The notes under the pieces are model-generated. The model had not been told where the DNA came from. It searched no databases and saw nothing but the letters and a program-made list of their open reading frames with translations. Below, piece after piece: positions 25,698 to 34,301 of a stretch of 64,000 nt of DNA; within the stretch, counting starts at the first letter, position 1, and every line of letters begins with the position of its first letter. Source of the DNA: DATFNV01 sp035266225. Lineage in GTDB: Bacteria > Planctomycetota > Planctomycetia > Gemmatales > Gemmataceae. The stretch covers positions 12,448-76,447 of the forward strand of contig DATFNV010000128.1 of assembly GCA_035266225.1 (NCBI GenBank), read 5' to 3'. A program made the position numbers and the translations under genes.

Positions 25698-27110
25698 GTG
25701 TCCCCGAGCGGTGTGCCCCCGATGGCCGCGGTCCCCCACATTGACCGAGACACCTTCCTGGCGAACGTCGCCCGTAGCGGCCTGCTCACCCCGGAGGACC
25801 TGGCGGAGGCGGCGGCCCGAATCCCGGCGACCGACCGTGGGCGCCCGGTAGCCCGCGCCCTCGTCGAGATCGGCCTGCTGACCCGCTTCCAGGCGACCCA
25901 GCTCCTCGCGGGGCGCACCAGCGGCTTCTTCCTCGGCCAGTACCGCATCCTCGACCACATCGGCCAGGGCGGCATGGGCCGCGTCTTCAAGGCCGAGCAC
26001 CGCACCCTCAACCGCCTCGTCGCGATCAAGGTGCTCGCCCCGCGCCTGCTCAAGACCGCCCGGGCTCAGGAACTCTTCCTCCGCGAGGTCCGCGCGGCCG
26101 GCCGCCTGTTGCACCCAAACATCGTCACCGCCTTCGACGCCAACCAGGAGGGCCAGCGCACCTACCTCGTGATGGAGTACGTCGATGGCCCCAATCTGCA
26201 TCAGCTCGTCCGCGGCCACGGCCCCCTCCCGCTCGGCCAGGCCTGCGAGTACGTCCGCCAGATCGCCCAGGGGCTGCACTACGCCCACCAGAAGGGCATG
26301 GTGCATCGCGACGTCAAGCCGGCCAACCTGCTGCTCCAGACCGAGTCGCTGCCCGGCCCGGGCGGGCAACCGCTCATCACACCCACGGTTAAGATCAGCG
26401 ACTTCGGTCTGGCCCGGCTCACCGAGCCGGGGTCGAAGGGCAGCGAGCACGGCGACGCGGCCCGCTGGCGCAACGTGCTGATGGGTACGCCGGACTACGT
26501 CTCCCCGGAACAGGCGCAGGACGTCCACAAGGCCGATAGTCGAAGCGACCTGTATAGCCTGGGGTGTACCTTCTACTATTTGCTGAGCGGCCGGGTGCCG
26601 TTCCCCGGCGGGAACGCCCTGGACAAGCTGGTGCGCCACGCCACCGAGGACCCGCCGCCGATCGAGCGCCTGCGCCACGACGTGCCGCCGGCGCTGGCCG
26701 CGGTCGTGCGCCGGCTGATGGCCAAGCGCGCCGAGGACCGCACCCCGACGGCCGACGAGGTGGCCGCAGCCCTGGCGCCGTTCTGCGGTGCCGTCCCCTT
26801 GTCGGACCCGGTGCGGCCGCCCTCGTCACCGTTCCTCGAAGAGTTGGCCACCCCGGCCGACGGCAGCGGCTCCGGCGGTCTCTCGGGTGATGCCGCGGCC
26901 GCCGACGACGGCTCGGTGCTCGCCGGCACGATGGCCCCGGAGTCCTCGGCGACCGCGCTGGGCACCACGCGGCTGCCGCTGCTGCCTCGGGGAGGACGAC
27001 AGCCGCCGGGTCGAGACCGTCGCTGGCTGAGGGTCGCGCTCCTGGCGGGGGCGGTCGCGGCTGGCCTGCTGGGCGCCGGCGCCGCCGGCTGGCTGCTCGC
27101 CAGCCGTTAG
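25698..27110 (+). CDS. Ser/Thr protein kinase with C-terminal membrane anchor
   Basis: 470 aa from GTG 25698 (GAAAGGA just upstream); ATG 25722 is an alternative without a ribosome site. Residues 10-75 form the planctomycete kinase N-terminal module (FLANVARSGLLTPEDLAEAA ... LLTRFQATQLLAG). The kinase domain spans about 78-355, with IGQGGMGRVFKAEH, Lys111 in VAIKVL, Asp205 in HRDVKPAN, Asp235 in DFGLARL and MGTPDYVSPEQ; all catalytic residues are present. A Pro/Ser/Ala-rich linker leads to a single C-terminal membrane helix (VALLAGAVAAGLLGAGAAGWLL), so the kinase faces the cytoplasm with almost nothing outside. Upstream of, and in line with, three DUF1559-type genes. Confidence 0.94.
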   Translation: MSPSGVPPMAAVPHIDRDTFLANVARSGLLTPEDLAEAAARIPATDRGRPVARALVEIGLLTRFQATQLLAGRTSGFFLGQYRILDHIGQGGMGRVFKAEHRTLNRLVAIKVLAPRLLKTARAQELFLREVRAAGRLLHPNIVTAFDANQEGQRTYLVMEYVDGPNLHQLVRGHGPLPLGQACEYVRQIAQGLHYAHQKGMVHRDVKPANLLLQTESLPGPGGQPLITPTVKISDFGLARLTEPGSKGSEHGDAARWRNVLMGTPDYVSPEQAQDVHKADSRSDLYSLGCTFYYLLSGRVPFPGGNALDKLVRHATEDPPPIERLRHDVPPALAAVVRRLMAKRAEDRTPTADEVAAALAPFCGAVPLSDPVRPPSSPFLEELATPADGSGSGGLSGDAAAADDGSVLAGTMAPESSATALGTTRLPLLPRGGRQPPGRDRRWLRVALLAGAVAAGLLGAGAAGWLLASR

Positions 27111-27131
27111 TTTAGCCGCCGCCCTCGATTC

Positions 27132-27149
27132 ATCGTTTCGCGAAACGAT
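27132..27149. repeat. Family C palindrome (short copy)
   Basis: Perfect 18-bp palindrome ATCGTTTCGCGAAACGAT, flanked by further imperfect pairing (GATTC / AAATC). It is the core of the family C elements at 36605-36654 and 53029-53090 and lies 22 bp after the kinase stop. Confidence 0.85.
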
Positions 27150-27190
27150 AAATCCGCCGGTTGTTGTGTTCGCCCACCCCCGGGAGTACC

Positions 27191-28144
27191 ATGTCCTCAT
27201 CCCGGCGCGTGCGCCGTGCCGACTACACCCTCCCGGAGAGCGCCGCGGTGTCGCTTCCGCTACCACCGGCGTGTGACAACGCCCCCGACTTCGTTCGCGC
27301 GACGACCAGCAAGAAGGCCGTCGCCGGTCTGGTCTTCGGCCTGCTGTCGTTCCTGCTGGGCGTCCTCGCCAGCGTCCCGGCCTTCGTTTACGCCGCCCGC
27401 GGACTCACGGAGATCAACCGCGACCCCGCCCACGTCAAGGGCCGAGGACTGGCCCTCGCCGGCATCTTCGCCGCGGGCCTGGGCCTGTTCCTGCAACCGG
27501 TGCTGCTCCTGTTCGTGGTGGAGGTGGTCCGCGACTGGGTGATCCGCAAGACCGACGCCGCCAACCTGCAGCGCATCGGCGAGGCCATGTACGCGTACGA
27601 CGACGGCCGAGGCCGCTTTCCCGACGGCCATCTTCCTCCGGCTGTTCTCCGCAGCCCGAACGGTCAGCCGTTGCTGAGCTGGCGCGTTGCCCTCCTGCCG
27701 TACCTCGGAGAGAGGGGGTTGTACGAGCAATTCCATCTCGATGAGCCCTGGGACAGCCCGCACAACTTTGCCCTGGTCGGCCGCATGCCGAAGGTCTACG
27801 GCCACCCGGCCGACCTCGACGCCGCAGCGCAGGGCCTGACGTATTACCGCGTCGTCATCGGCGGGGATTGTCCTTTCCGCGCGCCCGATGGGCCCATCAT
27901 CGCCCATTTCATCAACGGTATCTCGAAGACATTCCTTGTCGTCGAGGCCACCGACCCGGTGCCGTGGACGAAGCCGGATGAGTTGCGCTACGATCCCGGC
28001 GGGCCTGTGCCGAAACTCGGCGGCTTGCTGCGCGGCGGCTGCAACGTCCTCTACGCCGACCGCACCGTCCGCTTCCTGCGCGACGACGTGTCTGAGTCCA
28101 AGGTGCGCGAGGGTTGCGGCGAGATCCTGGGCACCGAATGGTAA
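27191..28144 (+). CDS. DUF4190/DUF1559-type membrane protein
   Basis: 317 aa from ATG 27191. Residues 40-115 form a DUF4190-like two-helix membrane unit (KKAVAGLVFGLLSFLLGVLA ... GRGLALAGIFAAGLGLFLQP). Residues 125-317 are the globular part of DUF1559 (LLSWRVALLPYLGERGLYEQ, LDEPWDSPHN, DPVPWTKPDEL, NVLYADRTVRFL). Normal DUF1559 proteins start with a type IV pilin-like helix; here that helix is replaced by the DUF4190 unit. The usual ADG near the C-terminus is ADR. Paralogous to the next two genes but without their zinc ribbon. Function unknown. Confidence 0.85.
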   Translation: MSSSRRVRRADYTLPESAAVSLPLPPACDNAPDFVRATTSKKAVAGLVFGLLSFLLGVLASVPAFVYAARGLTEINRDPAHVKGRGLALAGIFAAGLGLFLQPVLLLFVVEVVRDWVIRKTDAANLQRIGEAMYAYDDGRGRFPDGHLPPAVLRSPNGQPLLSWRVALLPYLGERGLYEQFHLDEPWDSPHNFALVGRMPKVYGHPADLDAAAQGLTYYRVVIGGDCPFRAPDGPIIAHFINGISKTFLVVEATDPVPWTKPDELRYDPGGPVPKLGGLLRGGCNVLYADRTVRFLRDDVSESKVREGCGEILGTEW

Positions 28145-28186
28145 TCTCAACCGGCCGCCCTCGGTGCGGCCCTCACGAGGTGTGAC

Positions 28187-29368
28187 ATGCCCATTCAGTT
28201 CACCTGTTCTTGCGGCCGCAAACTCCAGGCGAAGGAGGAGCACGCCGGCCGCCGCGTCAAGTGCCCCGAGTGTGGCGCGGAGGCGACCGTGCCCGGGCCC
28301 GACGACGCCGTCCAGGCGGGGGAGCCTCCGAAGCCGAAGACGAGCCCTGTCACCGCCGCGGAGTCGCGCCGGCCGGCCGAGGACAACCGTGAGGATGACC
28401 GGCCCCGCCGCCGCTCGCGCAACGACGATGACGAGGACGACCGACCGCGGCGCCGCTCGCGCGAGGAAGAGGACGACCGACCCCGCGCGCCGGCGGGAAC
28501 GAGTGGCAGGGCGATCGCGGCCCTGATTCTGGGGCTGCTCTCCGTCTTTTTCTGTCTGCTGACCGCCGTGCCGGCGTTCATCCTGGCCCTGCTCAGCCTC
28601 GGCGACATCAACCGCAGCCGGGGCCGACTGGGTGGCAAAGGGTTGGCCATCGCCGGCCTCATCTTCAGCATCGTCGGCACGCTGCTGTCCGGCGCCGGCA
28701 GCCTCGTCTACAGCGTCTTTAAAGTGCGAGAGGCCGCGTCCCGCGTGACGGTCTCGAACAACATGAAGCAAATGACCCTGGGGATGGTCAACGACGCCGA
28801 CTCCCACATGGGTAAGATGATGGCCCCGGCGATCTGCGACAAGAACGGCAAGCCGCTCCTGAGCTGGCGCGTCAGCCTACTGCCCTACATCGAGCAGGAC
28901 GCCCTGTACCGGCAGTTCAAGCTCGACGAGCCGTGGGACGGGCCGAACAACAGCCGCCTTATCGCCATGATGCCCAAGATTTACCAGCACCCCAGCGACC
29001 CGGGCGCGAACGGGCGCGGCCACACGCACTTCCGCGTCTTCACCGGCCCGCAGACGCCGTTCCCCGACGCCATCCCTCCCTTCGAGGCCGGCCGGTCGTC
29101 GATGAACTTCCCGGCAAGCTTCCGGGATGGCATGTCGAACACGATCCTGATCGTCGAGGCGGCCGATGCCGTCCCGTGGACCAAGCCCGACGAACTGCCC
29201 TACGACCCCAACAAGCCGCTGCCGAAACTCGGCGGCCAGTTCAAAAGCGGTTTCCTGGTAGGGCTGGCGGACGGGTCGGTGCGAATCGTCCAGACCGGTG
29301 TCAGCGACCAGACGCTGCGGGCCGCCATCACCCCGGCCGGCAACGACGTCCTGGGACCCGACTGGTAA
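28187..29368 (+). CDS. Zinc-ribbon, DUF4190 and DUF1559-type membrane protein
   Basis: 393 aa. The N-terminus is a zinc ribbon (FTCSCGRKLQAKEEHAGRRV, then KCPECG). It is followed by a charged Arg/Asp/Glu-rich linker with repeated RRRSR and DDEDDRPR at about 50-105, then the DUF4190 membrane unit at 105-185 (AIAALILGLLSVFFCLLTAV) and the DUF1559 globular domain (LLSWRVSLLPYIEQDALYRQ, PVPWTKPDEL-type motif, LADGSVRIV). The ribbon should be cytoplasmic and the DUF1559 part outside. Separated by 42 bp from both neighbours, so it is likely co-transcribed with them. A tandem duplicate of the following gene. Confidence 0.87.
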   Translation: MPIQFTCSCGRKLQAKEEHAGRRVKCPECGAEATVPGPDDAVQAGEPPKPKTSPVTAAESRRPAEDNREDDRPRRRSRNDDDEDDRPRRRSREEEDDRPRAPAGTSGRAIAALILGLLSVFFCLLTAVPAFILALLSLGDINRSRGRLGGKGLAIAGLIFSIVGTLLSGAGSLVYSVFKVREAASRVTVSNNMKQMTLGMVNDADSHMGKMMAPAICDKNGKPLLSWRVSLLPYIEQDALYRQFKLDEPWDGPNNSRLIAMMPKIYQHPSDPGANGRGHTHFRVFTGPQTPFPDAIPPFEAGRSSMNFPASFRDGMSNTILIVEAADAVPWTKPDELPYDPNKPLPKLGGQFKSGFLVGLADGSVRIVQTGVSDQTLRAAITPAGNDVLGPDW

Positions 29369-29410
29369 TCACGAACCGCCGCGCTCGCTGCGGTCCCAAT
29401 GAGACGCACC

Positions 29411-30535
29411 ATGCCGATTCAATTCACCTGTTCTTGCGGTCAGAAGCTCCAGGCCAGGGACGAGCACGTCGGTCGCCGCATCAAGTGTCCCGTGTGCGGC
29501 ACCGAAACCACCGTGCCCGGTCCGGATCATGCCGTCCAGACCGAGGAGCCCGCCGCCGCCCGGCGCAGCCCCGTCCAGAAGGAGCCGCGTCGCTCTGGCG
29601 AGGAAGATGAGGATCGGCCGCGCCGCCGATCCCGAGAACGCGACGAGGAGGAAGACCGGCCGCCCCGCCGCCGCCGGCCGCGCTCGCCCAGGGAGACGAG
29701 CAGCAAGGCGACCACGGCGCTGATCCTGGGCCTCCTTAGTTTCTGCCTGGGCCCCCTGACGGGAATCCCGGCGATCATCCAGGGTCTGAAGGGCCTCGGC
29801 GAAATTGACCGCAGCCGCGGACGTCTCGGCGGCAAGGGCCGGGCCATTGCCGGTATGCTCCTCGCCGGCTTCAGCTCGTTCTTGTTCGTCATTGGGGTCT
29901 GGCTCGTTTACACGCGCGTCGATGAGACCAAAGATCGCACCATCGTCATGAACAGAATGAAACAGATGACCCTGGCCATGAACAACCACCAGTCCATCTT
30001 CCACCATCTGCCGACGGCCGCCCCCATTGAGCGCGTGCAGCCGACGAAGCTGAGCTGGCGCGTGCAGATTCTGCCCTACGTCGATGCGCAAAATCTCGCA
30101 AGGCAATTTCACCAGAATGAGCCGTGGGACAGTCCGCACAACAAGCCGCTGCTGACGCCGATGCCGAAGATCTTTGCTCATCCGAAATATCCGGGAGCCA
30201 ATGCCCAGGGGCTCACCTATTACCGCGTCTTTATCGGCGAAAACGCTCCTTTCCGCCCCGATCGCGTGACACGTCTCCCGCAGGACTTTCCGGACGGCAC
30301 GTCCAATACCATTCTTATCGTCGAGGCGGCCGATCCGGTGCCGTGGACCAAGCCCGACGAGCTGCCCTACGATCGCGGCAAGCCGGTGCCGGAGATCGGC
30401 GGGCACTTCCGCAGCGGAACCGTCGTCGGCCTGGCCGATGGCTCGGTGCGGATCATCAGCCCCGATTTGAGCGAGCAGACCTTGCGGTGCGCCATTGATC
30501 CCAGTGATGGCCTGGTGCTCGGTCCCGACTGGTGA
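29411..30535 (+). CDS. Zinc-ribbon, DUF4190 and DUF1559-type membrane protein (paralogue)
   Basis: 374 aa from ATG 29411, chosen because MPIQFTCSCGQKLQARDEHV aligns exactly with the start of the previous gene; an ATG at 29399 is in frame. Same order of parts: zinc ribbon (CSCG..CPVCG), Arg/Glu-rich linker, DUF4190 helices (ALILGLLSFCLGPLTGIPAI), then DUF1559 globular domain (LSWRVQILPYVDAQNLARQF, DPVPWTKPDELPYDRGKPVP, LADGSVRII). Its last codons overlap the next start by 4 bp (GTGA). It shares long conserved blocks with 28187-29368 at DNA level. Confidence 0.87.
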   Translation: MPIQFTCSCGQKLQARDEHVGRRIKCPVCGTETTVPGPDHAVQTEEPAAARRSPVQKEPRRSGEEDEDRPRRRSRERDEEEDRPPRRRRPRSPRETSSKATTALILGLLSFCLGPLTGIPAIIQGLKGLGEIDRSRGRLGGKGRAIAGMLLAGFSSFLFVIGVWLVYTRVDETKDRTIVMNRMKQMTLAMNNHQSIFHHLPTAAPIERVQPTKLSWRVQILPYVDAQNLARQFHQNEPWDSPHNKPLLTPMPKIFAHPKYPGANAQGLTYYRVFIGENAPFRPDRVTRLPQDFPDGTSNTILIVEAADPVPWTKPDELPYDRGKPVPEIGGHFRSGTVVGLADGSVRIISPDLSEQTLRCAIDPSDGLVLGPDW

Positions 30536-31182
30536 CGCCAACGAGCATGGCGAGACAAGAGATGTCGGTCCTACCGCAACGCCACCCGTCCGCCCGCCTC
30601 GTCGCGCTCGCCTTCCTCGTTTGGGCGGTGCTGCTGGCGCTGGTCCTGGTCCTGCCGTCGTTGACCGCTTCGCCGACGGCCGGCGACGACCTGACGCGGC
30701 ACACGGTCCGCCTATCTTTGCTGTACTATGCGGCTGCCCTGACGCTGATGCTGCGGCTGCGGCCGCACGAATGCCTCGGCAAGAGCGGATGGGGACCTTT
30801 GGCCCGCTGGTGCTGGACGCTGGCCTGGGCGGCGTTCTTTGTCCACCTGGCGATGGCGTTTCAGTATGTCCACCACTGGTCGCACGAGGACGCGGTGCGG
30901 CACACGCGGGAGGTGAGCGGCCTCGGCGAAGGGGTCTACATCTCGGACCTGTTCGCGCTGCTCTGGACTGCCGACGTGGCCGCGTGGTGGCTGCGGCCGG
31001 CGTGGTACGCGCGGCGCTCGCCGTGGGTCGGCCGAATCCTGCACGGCTTCATGCTGTTCATCGTCTTCAACGCCACGATCGTTTACGAGACGGGGCTGAT
31101 CCGCTGGGCGGGGGTGGCGCTGTTCGCGTGGTTGGCCGCGGTGTGGGCCACGGGCCGCTTGCGGCTTCGCGGCGAACGCTAA
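30532..31182 (+). CDS. Six-helix integral membrane protein of unknown function
   Basis: 216 aa if started at GTG 30532, translationally coupled to the previous stop; ATG 30547 or 30562 would also serve. Six hydrophobic helices are visible (LVALAFLVWAVLLALVLVLP, LLYYAAALTLML, WCWTLAWAAFFVHLAMAF, LFALLWTADVAAWWL, FMLFIVFNATIVYETG, WAGVALFAWLAAVWATG). A cluster of His (VHLAMAFQYVHHWSHED) follows helix 3, which could bind a metal or haem. No known family is recognised. The last nine residues (GRLRLRGER) are encoded by the left arm of a family B palindrome. Confidence 0.75.
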   Translation: MTPTSMARQEMSVLPQRHPSARLVALAFLVWAVLLALVLVLPSLTASPTAGDDLTRHTVRLSLLYYAAALTLMLRLRPHECLGKSGWGPLARWCWTLAWAAFFVHLAMAFQYVHHWSHEDAVRHTREVSGLGEGVYISDLFALLWTADVAAWWLRPAWYARRSPWVGRILHGFMLFIVFNATIVYETGLIRWAGVALFAWLAAVWATGRLRLRGER

Positions 31183-31195
31183 GCCGCAAGCGGCC
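31153..31195. repeat. Family B palindrome overlapping a gene end
   Basis: GGCCGCTTGCGGCTT (31153-31167) pairs with AAGCCGCAAGCGGCC (31181-31195). The left arm and loop encode the C-terminus and stop of the membrane protein gene. It lies between convergent genes. Confidence 0.85.
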
Positions 31196-31204
31196 GGGCC
31201 AATC

Positions 31205-31960
31205 TCAGCCGTACTTCTTGTGGCATTCCGCCGAGGACATCTTCTTGGCGACGATCAGCCCGCCGGCGACCTTCTCGCCCTGGGGATCGACGTAGACCCG
31301 CGCCGCCGAATTCTTGTTGTCCGGGTTGTAGCCCATGACGTGGATGTTGAAGATGAACCCCGTCTCCGAATCGGCCGTGAACCAGTGGACGTTGTCCTTG
31401 TGGTCCGAGATGGTGGACGACTCGCCGGGCTTGAAGGTGCGGTCGATGGTCGGCTTGATCAGGTAGTGGTCCGCCTTGTCCTCGACCCGGTCGTAGTGCT
31501 TGCCGACGAAGTCGCCGCGCAGCACGATGAAGGCGGTACACATGTTGTCGTGGCCGTGCGGCACGATCGAGCGCCCCTTCTTCAGCGCGAAGATCTGGCG
31601 GCCGAAGACCAGTCGCTTCGGCAGGCCCTCGACCTTGCTCAGATCGACGCCCAGGTTCGCCGCCCCCTTCTCGGGGTACTTCAGGTCCTTGGTCAGCTTG
31701 TCGAGGTCGATCAGCTTGACCAGCTCCGGCAGGTCGCAGCGCTTGTACAGCTCATCGATCTTCGCCTGCCAGTCGGTGTCCTTGACCTTGTGGTCCTTGA
31801 CCGACTGGCACAGCTCGCTCAGCTCGCCCACCCACTTGCCGATCATCGGCTTGGCGTCGGCGGCGAACAGGTCGCGCGTGAAGAGCGTCTCGACCAGGCC
31901 GAAGGTCAGGAGCGAGCCGAGCAGCTTGCCGTCGAACGAACGTCGCGATTCGAGATCCAT
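31205..31960 (-). CDS. Exported cupin-fold protein
   Basis: 251 aa. The N-terminus (MDLESRRSFDGKLLGSLLTF) has a twin-Arg-like signal followed by a hydrophobic run. After a helical region (30-110) a single cupin-like barrel is seen: FALKKGRSIVPHGHDNMCTAFIVLRGDFVGKHYDRV, with His residues that could bind metal, then TISDHKDNVHWFTADSETGF. A ribosome site GGGGGG lies 5' of the ATG. Similar proteins occur in planctomycetes without assigned activity; the name reflects fold only. It converges on the preceding membrane-protein gene. Confidence 0.7.
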   Translation of the reverse strand: MDLESRRSFDGKLLGSLLTFGLVETLFTRDLFAADAKPMIGKWVGELSELCQSVKDHKVKDTDWQAKIDELYKRCDLPELVKLIDLDKLTKDLKYPEKGAANLGVDLSKVEGLPKRLVFGRQIFALKKGRSIVPHGHDNMCTAFIVLRGDFVGKHYDRVEDKADHYLIKPTIDRTFKPGESSTISDHKDNVHWFTADSETGFIFNIHVMGYNPDNKNSAARVYVDPQGEKVAGGLIVAKKMSSAECHKKYG

Positions 31961-32008
31961 GTTTGCCCCCCGTAAGAAACTACCCGTTTAGAAATCATGT
32001 CACTAATG

Positions 32009-32088
32009 GCGAGCGGCGCGGCGTCAGCCCGCCGGTTTCGGCTTCACCGGCGGGCTGACGCCGCGCCGCTCGCAGTGAAACAGTTTCT
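32009..32088. repeat. Family A dispersed palindrome (copy 2)
   Basis: GCGAGCGGCGCGGCGTCAGC and CCGCCGGT pair with the inverse ending at 32073 around the same TTCGGCTTC loop as copy 1, followed by the same 11-mer GAAACAGTTTC (32078-32088). Located upstream of the leftward cupin gene and downstream of the leftward phosphatase gene. Confidence 0.88.
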
Positions 32089-32133
32089 TAGCGGCGGCCC
32101 TGCGAGCCGCCGCTAAACAACCGTTGTTGCCCA

Positions 32134-32601
32134 TCAGCCCTCGTTGAGCTGCTGGCCGTGGCGGCGGGCGAACTCCACCACGGCGTCGGCCTGTTCGTCG
32201 GTCTCGACCGACCCCGGCCGCAAGCGCCGCACCTTACCGATGGCATTCTGCGCCGACGTCCCCTTGGCCACGAAGTAGGCCGCGAGGACCACGCCCGTCC
32301 GGCCGAGGCCGGCCCCGCAGTGGACCGCCACGCCCATGCCGTGCCCGTTGGCCCGCTCGATGGCCGTGACGCAGCGCTCCAGTTGTTCCTGCGTCGGAGC
32401 GTCCATGTCTTCGACCGGGACGTGCATCAGCAGCAGCCCGGCGTCGTTGACCCAGTCGCGGCGCGGCCGGTCCTCCGTCAGCGAGATGAGCAGCTCGATC
32501 CCCTGCTTGCGCAGCCAGGCCAGGTCGTCGGCGTTCGACGGCCGCGCCATCGCCGCCAGGTGGGGCTTGTCTACCCAGGTGAAGCCGTTTGGGGTGGACA
32601 T
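32134..32601 (-). CDS. Dual-specificity protein phosphatase-like enzyme
   Basis: 155 aa from ATG 32601 (a TTG two codons upstream is possible). The signature HCGAGLGRTGVVLAAY (HCx5R, Cys nucleophile and Arg) is intact, and the acidic loop VPVEDMDAPTQEQL supplies the probable general-acid Asp. Compact length and the opening W.DKPHLAAMARPS are like DUSP23/atypical DSPs. It should remove phosphate from Ser/Thr/Tyr residues or small molecules and could oppose the many kinases of this lineage (inference). It follows the release-factor-like gene by 15 bp on the same strand. Confidence 0.87.
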   Translation of the reverse strand: MSTPNGFTWVDKPHLAAMARPSNADDLAWLRKQGIELLISLTEDRPRRDWVNDAGLLLMHVPVEDMDAPTQEQLERCVTAIERANGHGMGVAVHCGAGLGRTGVVLAAYFVAKGTSAQNAIGKVRRLRPGSVETDEQADAVVEFARRHGQQLNEG

Positions 32602-32616
32602 GGTCAAGGAGATCCG

Positions 32617-33162
32617 TCAATCGCCGCGCAGCGGCTTGTGGCCGAAGCGTACACGGAGCTGGTTGGCCTGCTGCCACACTTTCGGCTCGGTGTGCAGGAA
32701 GGCGATCAGGTTCGCCGTCGAAACCCCGAGCGCCTCGGCCGCCTCGCTGACCCGCGCCTCCAGCGCGGACAGCACGTCCAGGACCACCCCGGCCGCCGGC
32801 CAGAAGCGCGGGTCCTTGCGGCCGAGGTCCAGCCGGCCATCGCCGTTGCGGGCCGCCCGGTAATCGGGGTGGGCCGCCAGCGCCTCCGGCGACCGGGCCG
32901 CGGCCGGCAACTCGTCGCGGACCCGCAGGTACAGCGCCTGGCGCATGCGCTTCAGGGCGCGGGCGCGGTTCTCGTGCTGCGAACGGCTTTCCTCGGCAAT
33001 CACGATCAGGCTGGTGGGCGGGTGGCGCAGCCGCACCGCCGAGCTGGTCTTGTTGCGCTTCTGCCCGCCGGGTCCGCTGGCGCGGTAGGTGTCCACCTCG
33101 CACTGCGCCAGCAGTTGCTCGTCGCTCAGGTGAGCCCAGGTGGCACGCGGTCGATCCGGCAC
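32617..33162 (-). CDS. Peptide-chain-release-factor-like protein (GGQ domain)
   Basis: 181 aa from GTG 33162, preceded by a strong AAGGAG at the right distance. The RF-1 domain is at about 15-100: YRASGPGGQKRNKTSSAVRL contains the GGQ that triggers peptidyl-tRNA hydrolysis in the ribosome, and the basic HENRARALKRMRQALYLRVR follows. Codon-recognition domains are absent, so it resembles ArfB/YaeJ- or PrfH-type rescue factors, but the C-terminal helical part (VLDVLSALEARVSEAAEALG) differs from the basic ArfB tail. Probably hydrolyses peptidyl-tRNA on stalled ribosomes. First gene of a likely pair with the phosphatase. Confidence 0.85.
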   Translation of the reverse strand: MPDRPRATWAHLSDEQLLAQCEVDTYRASGPGGQKRNKTSSAVRLRHPPTSLIVIAEESRSQHENRARALKRMRQALYLRVRDELPAAARSPEALAAHPDYRAARNGDGRLDLGRKDPRFWPAAGVVLDVLSALEARVSEAAEALGVSTANLIAFLHTEPKVWQQANQLRVRFGHKPLRGD

Positions 33163-33176
33163 GGCGGCTCCTTGCA

Positions 33177-33217
33177 GCCGCTTGCGGCCTGGCCGCTCCG
33201 GCGAAGCCGCAAGCGGC
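33177..33217. repeat. Family B palindrome
   Basis: GCCGCTTGCGGC (33177-33188) faces GCCGCAAGCGGC (33206-33217), in the 73-bp gap between the HAD gene and the release-factor-like gene, both leftward. Confidence 0.8.
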
Positions 33218-33235
33218 ATTATCATATCAGCGCGC

Positions 33236-34072
33236 TCACTCCTCCGCGAACAAATAGCGCAGCAGCTGCTGGTGCCCCCGATACTCGGGGATGACCACGT
33301 CGGCCCCCGCCCGCACCAACCGCTCGCGCTTCCAGGCGTTGATGCCGCGGCGCTCGGCCTCGTCGCTGGCCACCGCCACCGCCACCCCGCCGGCACGCTT
33401 CACCTCCTCGATCTCAACAAAGCCGTCGCCGAAGCCCAGCAACTCCTCGCCGCGCAGCTGGTTGTCGCGCAAGATCTTCTCGATGATCATCTTCTTCGAG
33501 AAGCTCCGGTAATCGTCGAGCGCCCCGTAAACGTGTTCGCCGAAGTAGGGCGTCAGGTCGAGCAATTCGGCCTCCTGGCGGACGTAGTTCAGGTCGGTGC
33601 CGCTGGCGAGGTACAGCGCCATTCCCCGGCGGCGCAGCTCCTCCAGGAGGGCGTGACTGCCGGGGACGGTCCACTCTTGCGGCGCGGCGGTCCCGGAGCG
33701 CAGGGCCGCCAAGCGGCCCTCGATCCGCTGCATGAGCAGGTCGTGATAGCGGTGCTTGTACGCCAGCGGCTCCGGCGGGCTGCCACCGCGGCGGCGCACC
33801 TCGTCCGCCAGCTGCATCATCTGGTAGATGGTCTGCCGGCCGTTGAGGCGCATGACGAAGTCCTCGACTACGGCGTGCAGTTCGGCGTCGCTTTCCTTCG
33901 TCCCCGTCTGGCGCAGCACCTCGACCATCATGGGGATCATGACCTGTGGCCAGCCCTCGCGGATTAGCGATAGGGTTCCGTCGAAATCGAACAGGACCGA
34001 GCGGAATCGGCCGCGCGGCAGGTTGGGGCTCAGGACTTCGATTTCATCGGTGAGGAACATGCGCCACCCCAT
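33236..34072 (-). CDS. HAD-superfamily hydrolase
   Basis: 278 aa; start 34072 or, with GGGGTGG upstream, 34060. Motif I SVLFDFDGTLSLIREG carries the nucleophile and general-acid Asp pair, the motif II region is LYLASGTDLNYVRQEAELL, Lys is in KKMIIEKIL, and motif IV LGFGDGFVEIEEVKRAGGVAV has the metal-binding Asp. The cap is a helical insertion at about 45-140, as in phosphoglycolate-phosphatase-like enzymes. The substrate is not evident; the C-terminal VIPEYRGHQQLLRYLF is like sugar- or nucleotide-phosphate HADs. Divergent from the YbaK-type gene. Confidence 0.85.
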   Translation of the reverse strand: MGWRMFLTDEIEVLSPNLPRGRFRSVLFDFDGTLSLIREGWPQVMIPMMVEVLRQTGTKESDAELHAVVEDFVMRLNGRQTIYQMMQLADEVRRRGGSPPEPLAYKHRYHDLLMQRIEGRLAALRSGTAAPQEWTVPGSHALLEELRRRGMALYLASGTDLNYVRQEAELLDLTPYFGEHVYGALDDYRSFSKKMIIEKILRDNQLRGEELLGFGDGFVEIEEVKRAGGVAVAVASDEAERRGINAWKRERLVRAGADVVIPEYRGHQQLLRYLFAEE

Positions 34073-34301
34073 GAGGTTTCGTTCAGTCGCGACCCGTGGC
34101 GAACTCCGCTCTGGATTTCTTATGAGTTGCGCCGCCTGGCCGTCGAGGCGTCCGCCAAATCTGCTATTACCCTCACCTTCGACACGGGTGGCAATGCCAG
34201 CGGGGCAAATTGGGCAAGATGCGTGTCATTCCGCGGGGGTTCCCGGTTATACTCCGACGAGTGCGAGTCCTCTCTGACCGCGGAACACGATGGAGAGTCG
34301 C

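Noticed and set aside
32234..33103. 289-codon minus-strand frame over the release-factor-like and phosphatase genes
   Set aside because: Different frame from both genes, Arg/Gly/Pro-rich without motifs; the real frames carry GGQ and HCx5R.
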